A stretch of 11,256 nt of DNA from Gammaproteobacteria bacterium (lineage in GTDB: Bacteria; Pseudomonadota; Gammaproteobacteria; UBA9214), in NCBI GenBank assembly GCA_030599705.1, contig JAUVNM010000026.1:1-11256 (forward strand). Reading direction: 5' to 3'. Shown here one piece after another: positions 8,099-11,256 of the stretch (position 1 is its first letter; every line of letters begins with the position of its first letter). The notes under the pieces were generated by a model that did no database searches, was not told where the DNA came from, and saw only the letters and a program-made list of their open reading frames with translations. The translations under genes were made by a program, and so were the position numbers.

Positions 8099-8165
8099 TG
8101 TGGCGGAATAAATTCCGCCCTACAACAACATTTTTTGTAGGGCCGAATTTATTCGGCCTGCCACA
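8099..8165. repeat. Head-to-head GTAGG-headed REP doublet, possible terminator
   Basis: The right copy (8136-8165, + strand) starts TGTAGGGCCGAATTTATT and ends CGGCCTGCCACA. The left copy (8099-8124) is its inverted counterpart, differing by a few bases in the stem. Each copy has its own palindrome: GGCGGAAT-AA-ATTCCGCC at 8102-8119 and GGCCGAAT-TT-ATTCGGCC at 8141-8158. The heads face each other across 11 bases that include most of a run of six T. The element lies 25 bases after the AddA-like stop. A hairpin followed by a T-run could end transcription of the helicase-nuclease operon, but the T-run starts 11 bases after the stem, which is further than in a standard terminator. Confidence 0.72.
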
Positions 8166-8183
8166 AACCGAATCGCTACCGAT

Positions 8184-8204
8184 GGATGCGGTACAATCGC
8201 ATCC
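8184..8204 (+). promoter_or_regulatory. Inverted repeat enclosing a -10-like TACAAT upstream of the thioredoxin gene
   Basis: GGATGCG and CGCATCC form a perfect 7-base inverted repeat around GTACAAT. TACAAT at 8192-8197 is a reasonable -10 hexamer about 40 bases before the ATG at 8239. No recognisable -35 box is found at the usual distance, so the promoter call is weak. The symmetric flanks could be an operator or coincidence. Confidence 0.3.
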
Positions 8205-8238
8205 CTGAGGCAACCAATCAGGAATACTTTTACGTATA

Positions 8239-9102
8239 ATGAATGACTTACAGAATATATCTGATGTAACTAAAGAGGAATTCCAGACGGCCGTGGTGGA
8301 GCGCTCCAGCGAGATACCGGTGCTCGTGGATTACTGGGCCGAGTGGTGCGGCCCCTGCCAGATGCAGCTGCCGGTGCTGAAGAAACTCATTGCCGAATAC
8401 GACGGGCAGGTGCTGCTCGCCAAGGTCAACACCGATGCACAGCGCGAACTCGCGCGTGACCATGGCATTCGCAGCCTGCCGACCATGCGCCTCTACAAGG
8501 ACGGCGCAATTGTCGAGGAAATCCTTGGCGCACAAACCGAGGCCACGCTGCGCGTTCTGCTGGACCGGCATGTGGCGCGCCCCTCTGACCAGAAGCGCAT
8601 CGAGGCACAGGCACTTGATAAACAGGGACGCACGGCAGAAGCCCTTGAACTGTTGCGCGAGGCTGGTGATGCAGACCCGGAGAATCACCGCATTCAGCTG
8701 GACTATGCCGCCCTTTGCCTGCAACTGGGAGATTGTGACACTGCCGTGACCCGGCTGGATGCATTGCCGCGTGACATCCGCGAAGAGACCGAGGCGGTCC
8801 GCCTGTATGCCCTGCTCGGCTTTGCCAGGCTGGCGCAGGATGCGCCATCCGCCGAAGAACTCGAGACACGCATCAACAACCATCCGGACGCTATGGAAGC
8901 CCGCCATCAACTGGCTGCCCGCCATGTGCTTGCCGACCAACTGGAACGCGCCCTGCAGGAACTGTTGTATATCCTCCAGCACGACCGTAAATTTGGCGAT
9001 GATGCCGGCCGCAAGGGACTGCTGGCGGTGTTCGATCTGCTCGGTAACGAGGGCGACCTGGTCACCGAGTACCGCCGCAAGCTATTCAACAGCCTGCACT
9101 GA
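8239..9102 (+). CDS. ybbN: Thioredoxin domain fused to TPR-like repeats (YbbN/CnoX family)
   Basis: This 287-residue protein has an N-terminal thioredoxin fold (about residues 8-112) and a C-terminal helical, TPR-like region (about 115-287). That is the layout and length of YbbN/CnoX, a cytoplasmic chaperedoxin that holds unfolding proteins and protects them from over-oxidation. The active site WCGPC (Cys37 and Cys40) and the cis-proline segment SLPTM are both present, so thiol-disulfide exchange should be possible. Escherichia coli CnoX has lost this full CxxC, whereas the Caulobacter protein is known to have thioredoxin activity. The C-terminal part shows the alanine- and leucine-rich helix pairs of TPRs (KQGRTAEALELLREAGDADP). 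No signal peptide is visible. The ATG at 8239 follows AGGAA at 8220-8224, a long spacing of 14 bases. REP-type repeats on both sides suggest it is transcribed on its own. It was not compared with a database. Confidence 0.9.
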   Translation: MNDLQNISDVTKEEFQTAVVERSSEIPVLVDYWAEWCGPCQMQLPVLKKLIAEYDGQVLLAKVNTDAQRELARDHGIRSLPTMRLYKDGAIVEEILGAQTEATLRVLLDRHVARPSDQKRIEAQALDKQGRTAEALELLREAGDADPENHRIQLDYAALCLQLGDCDTAVTRLDALPRDIREETEAVRLYALLGFARLAQDAPSAEELETRINNHPDAMEARHQLAARHVLADQLERALQELLYILQHDRKFGDDAGRKGLLAVFDLLGNEGDLVTEYRRKLFNSLH

Positions 9103-9110
9103 ACAACCAT

Positions 9111-9208
9111 TCCCCGCGGGGCGCGGGTCCTACCGGGATATGCAAATCAACCGATCGGTAGGACCGGCCCTTTATGCCCTTAAGGGTGCCGGCCGGGAAC
9201 AGGTTCCC
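9111..9208. repeat. Head-to-head GTAGGA-headed REP doublet with unequal arms
   Basis: GGTCCTACCG at 9126-9135 and CGGTAGGACC at 9156-9165 are perfect 10-base reverse complements, with heads facing each other across 20 bases. On the - strand the left copy reads GTAGGACCCGCG, CCC, CGCGGGGAA, which is a head, a short hairpin and a GAA tail. The right copy has the same head and tail (GTAGGACCGGC ... GCCGGCCGGGAA), but its central loop is stretched to 19 bases and contains the palindrome CCCTTAAGGG (9177-9186). The palindrome GGGAAC-AG-GTTCCC (9195-9208) overlaps the tail. The head-stem-GAA layout matches the copies after fdxA with a different stem. The element starts 9 bases after the thioredoxin-TPR stop and may help end its transcript. 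Confidence 0.62.
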
Positions 9209-9227
9209 AGAGGAATTCAGAAAGCCT

Positions 9228-9262
9228 GTAGCCCGGATTCCGCTACGCTTCATCCGGGCTAC
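9228..9262. repeat. GTAGCCCGGAT-type inverted repeat
   Basis: GTAGCCCGGAT at 9228-9238 and ATCCGGGCTAC at 9252-9262 form a perfect 11-base inverted repeat around a 13-base centre. On the - strand it reads GTAGCCCGGATGAAGC and onward, a form I recall as a common dispersed repeat in Proteobacteria. Both ends begin with GTAG, so it can be seen as a compact REP pair. It lies 67 bases before the chosen start of the patatin-like gene, inside a longer open frame. That supports a later start for that gene. Confidence 0.7.
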
Positions 9263-9329
9263 GACACTGAAATTTGCTCAACATGCCTGCTTCCTATACT
9301 CTTCGCCAGCTCTTAACCGGATAGATAAA

Positions 9330-10553
9330 ATGACAAGGACACACCCTCGCATGGCCTCTCTATTTCTCAAACAGGCAGGTCAATTGAGCACGGTTGCCCT
9401 CCTGCTCATCCTGACAGGTTGCACCAGTGTCCCGGAGCGTCACCCGCTGCCCCCGGAATACACTACGAAAGCACACAGTCCCGGAATCCCGGAGGCGCGG
9501 TTCTGGGGAGACGAGTGGCCAACATTCGCAACAGAGCGGTTCACGACATTCACCGAAGCGGATTTCCGACGGGAGTTTCCGGAGTCCTATGAAAAGCCGC
9601 ATAATTATCTGGCAATTTCGGGCGGCGGCGCCAACGGGGCTTATGGAGCAGGACTGCTCGTCGGATGGACCGCAACGGGCGAACGGCCTGAATTCAATAT
9701 GGTGACCGGTGTCAGTACCGGTTCATTGACGGCGCCCTTTGCCTTTCTCGGTCCTGACTATGACGATGAGCTGAAGACGGTGTACTTGACGACCACCACC
9801 AGTGATATTGTCATCAAGCGTAATGTGGTTGATGCGGCCTTCGGTGATTCGATCGCTGACACAACACCATTGAAGGAACTGATCGCAAAATACATTGATG
9901 CCGACATGATCGACGCCATTGCCCGGGAACATGAAAAAGGACGACGACTTTTTGTCGGCACGGTTAACCTCGACGCGGGACGCTCGGTGATCTGGAACAT
10001 TGGCGCCATTGCTGCCAGCGATCATCCGCGGAAGGTGGAATTGTTACAGGAAGTACTGCGCGCTTCCGCAGCCATACCCGTGGCGTTTCCGCCCATCATC
10101 AGTCCCGTTGAAGCCGAAGGTCAACCATTCGATGAGATGCACGTAGATGGCGGGACCGGATCACAGGTGTTCGTCTACCCTGCGGCAGCGGACTGGAGAC
10201 TGGTTACACAGAAGCTCAAGGTACAGGGCAAACCCCAGGTTTACGTGATTCGCAACTCCTTTCTCGATCCGGATTACCATGGCATGAAGCGCAACGTGCT
10301 GCCGATCGCATCACGCACCATAGATTCACTCATCCGAACCCAGGGTATTGGCGATCTCTACCAGATCTATGTCCTGTGTGAGCGCGATGGAAACGATTTC
10401 AACCTGGCATACATACCATCGGATTTCACCGAGGAGCCGAGCGAAGGTTTCGACCCTGTCTATATGGGCAAGCTTTTCGAGTACGGTTACCAGATGGCAC
10501 TCGATGGATACCCATGGCAACATACGCCGCCGGGCTTCAGTCAGAATGAATGA
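9330..10553 (+). CDS. Patatin-like phospholipase, predicted lipoprotein
   Basis: This 407-residue protein is predicted to be a lipid acyl hydrolase attached to the cell envelope. A hydrophobic signal segment ends in a lipobox, LILTGC, with Cys31 as the lipidation site. The next residue is Thr rather than Asp, so outer-membrane sorting is likely. The patatin core follows: the oxyanion-hole loop SGGGANGAYGAG (97-108), the nucleophile elbow GVSTG with Ser129, and the catalytic-dyad Asp273 in VDGG. All catalytic elements are intact. The open frame extends back to 9174, but that part runs through a repeat and encodes no plausible signal peptide, so the ATG at 9330 is preferred; GGATAG lies 5 bases upstream. 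The ATG at 9351, with AAGGA 11 bases before it, is a possible alternative and keeps the lipobox. The substrate cannot be told from sequence. The - strand gene next to it ends only 13 bases away, and no terminator is visible between them. Confidence 0.9.
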   Translation: MTRTHPRMASLFLKQAGQLSTVALLLILTGCTSVPERHPLPPEYTTKAHSPGIPEARFWGDEWPTFATERFTTFTEADFRREFPESYEKPHNYLAISGGGANGAYGAGLLVGWTATGERPEFNMVTGVSTGSLTAPFAFLGPDYDDELKTVYLTTTTSDIVIKRNVVDAAFGDSIADTTPLKELIAKYIDADMIDAIAREHEKGRRLFVGTVNLDAGRSVIWNIGAIAASDHPRKVELLQEVLRASAAIPVAFPPIISPVEAEGQPFDEMHVDGGTGSQVFVYPAAADWRLVTQKLKVQGKPQVYVIRNSFLDPDYHGMKRNVLPIASRTIDSLIRTQGIGDLYQIYVLCERDGNDFNLAYIPSDFTEEPSEGFDPVYMGKLFEYGYQMALDGYPWQHTPPGFSQNE

Positions 10554-10566
10554 TGTAATTCCGGGG

Positions 10567-11256
10567 TCAGCGCAACACGAGCCGGGCGCTCCCGGTGGCG
10601 GTTCCATCCAGCCTGATACCCTTTTCTTCGATATGTATTTGCACGCTACCTAACTGCAAGGTGGACATATCCAGCGCCACACCCGCCGGCGTGATTTTCT
10701 TCAGTACTGCCACAAGGCGTTCTCTCAGCAGATCGAGATGCCGCGCCAACGCCTGGTTGGCCGCGCTTTCCAGTGCCTGACGGACGGGTTCATGAAACGC
10801 TTCCGCTAACAGACCCATGGCGAAATCTTCCGTAGCATAGTCAAACGTCAGGTCTTGCAATTCCAGCTTCCGGTCTTGCGCCGCATAGGCCAGCTGCGCC
10901 CGCAACTCCGCCGTACCGGCAACCTCGCCAGTCAACTCCACCCGTGCCCTGATTTCCTGTCCGCTGCCCGCCAGCTCGAACTTTTTGATGCCTGTCTTAC
11001 GGCCTTTGATGACAAAGGCTTTGCCGGCCAGGGTGTCGGAAAGCCGCTGGCTGAGCGTTGCGAAATCCAGATTCACACCCAGGCGCAGATTCAGCCCGGC
11101 GGACCGGGGATAATAAGTTCCCAGTGGTGGCAGTGGTGCCGGTTTGCCGGCGGGTTCAGATCCGGTCACCAGCACCGGCTGCAATGTAACGGCAAGATGT
11201 GCGTCGATGTATTTCCCCCGGCCGGCGATGCGAGACAGTGCAACACCCATTGGCCT
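10567..11256 (-). CDS. DUF4403 family protein, C-terminal part (5' end outside window)
   Basis: The frame is open from the right edge to a TGA at 10567-10569, giving 229 visible residues. The Met at 11250 is probably internal, because the frame continues upstream of it and DUF4403 proteins are usually about 450-500 residues. Family-like features are the PLPPLGTYYPRSAGLNLRL segment, followed by alternating beta-rich stretches such as GTAELRAQLAYAAQDRKLELQDL. Then comes a long amphipathic helical stretch (MGLLAEAFHEPVRQALESA) and a final LDGTATGSARLVL strand. The function of DUF4403 is not established. No membrane segment or catalytic motif is visible in this part, and any signal peptide would lie outside the window. 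The gene is convergent with the patatin-like lipoprotein gene, so the two are not co-transcribed. The family assignment was made by recognition of the pattern, without a profile search. Confidence 0.72.
   Translation of the reverse strand, partial: RPMGVALSRIAGRGKYIDAHLAVTLQPVLVTGSEPAGKPAPLPPLGTYYPRSAGLNLRLGVNLDFATLSQRLSDTLAGKAFVIKGRKTGIKKFELAGSGQEIRARVELTGEVAGTAELRAQLAYAAQDRKLELQDLTFDYATEDFAMGLLAEAFHEPVRQALESAANQALARHLDLLRERLVAVLKKITPAGVALDMSTLQLGSVQIHIEEKGIRLDGTATGSARLVLR

Noticed and set aside
8236..8241. Perfect TATAAT hexamer as a promoter
   Set aside because: It overlaps the ATG of the thioredoxin-TPR gene and has no -35 partner, so it would only make a transcript lacking the start codon context.
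9174..9329. 52-residue N-terminal extension of the patatin-like protein
   Set aside because: It would put the signal peptide and lipobox far inside the protein and it encodes the GTAGCCCGGAT repeat. The start at 9330 or 9351 gives a normal lipoprotein signal.
1092..9329. CRISPR array or tandem repeat locus in the spacers
   Set aside because: The repeats are inverted pairs of differing sequence, not regularly spaced direct repeats with unique spacers, and no cas genes are present.

Overview
The window looks like chromosomal DNA of a GC-rich gammaproteobacterium. Evidence for this is the mutS–fdxA gene pair, a 7Fe ferredoxin very close to the Azotobacter/Pseudomonas type, a YbbN-like thioredoxin-TPR protein, and REP-type intergenic repeats typical of Gammaproteobacteria. 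The species cannot be named from the sequence alone. There is no phage, plasmid, insertion sequence, CRISPR array, tRNA or rRNA that I can support.

Layout on the + strand: the 3' part of mutS (mismatch repair, cut by the left edge); fdxA (7Fe ferredoxin); a two-gene operon for an AddAB-type helicase-nuclease, whose AddB-like subunit carries an iron-sulfur nuclease domain and whose AddA-like subunit has UvrD helicase and nuclease domains, the two joined by an ATGA overlap; a thioredoxin-TPR protein of the YbbN/CnoX type; and a patatin-like phospholipase lipoprotein. On the - strand at the right edge is the C-terminal half of a DUF4403-family protein, convergent with the patatin gene.

The left two thirds form a genome-maintenance neighbourhood: MutS recognises mismatches, and the AddAB-type enzyme would resect double-strand ends for RecA-dependent repair. 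The ferredoxin and thioredoxin are redox proteins with no proven link to the repair genes. The right end is an unrelated cell-envelope pair.

The most unusual structure lies between the genes. No gap reaches 300 bases, but each of the four larger spacers (about 160 to 230 bases) contains an inverted-repeat element. Three of the four carry GTAG-headed REP-like palindromes, mostly as head-to-head doublets and from several sequence families. The spacer after mutS carries a different CATTGCG/GCAATCTC-type element. I found no clear evidence of an undescribed multi-gene system. The repeats are the best candidates for closer study.
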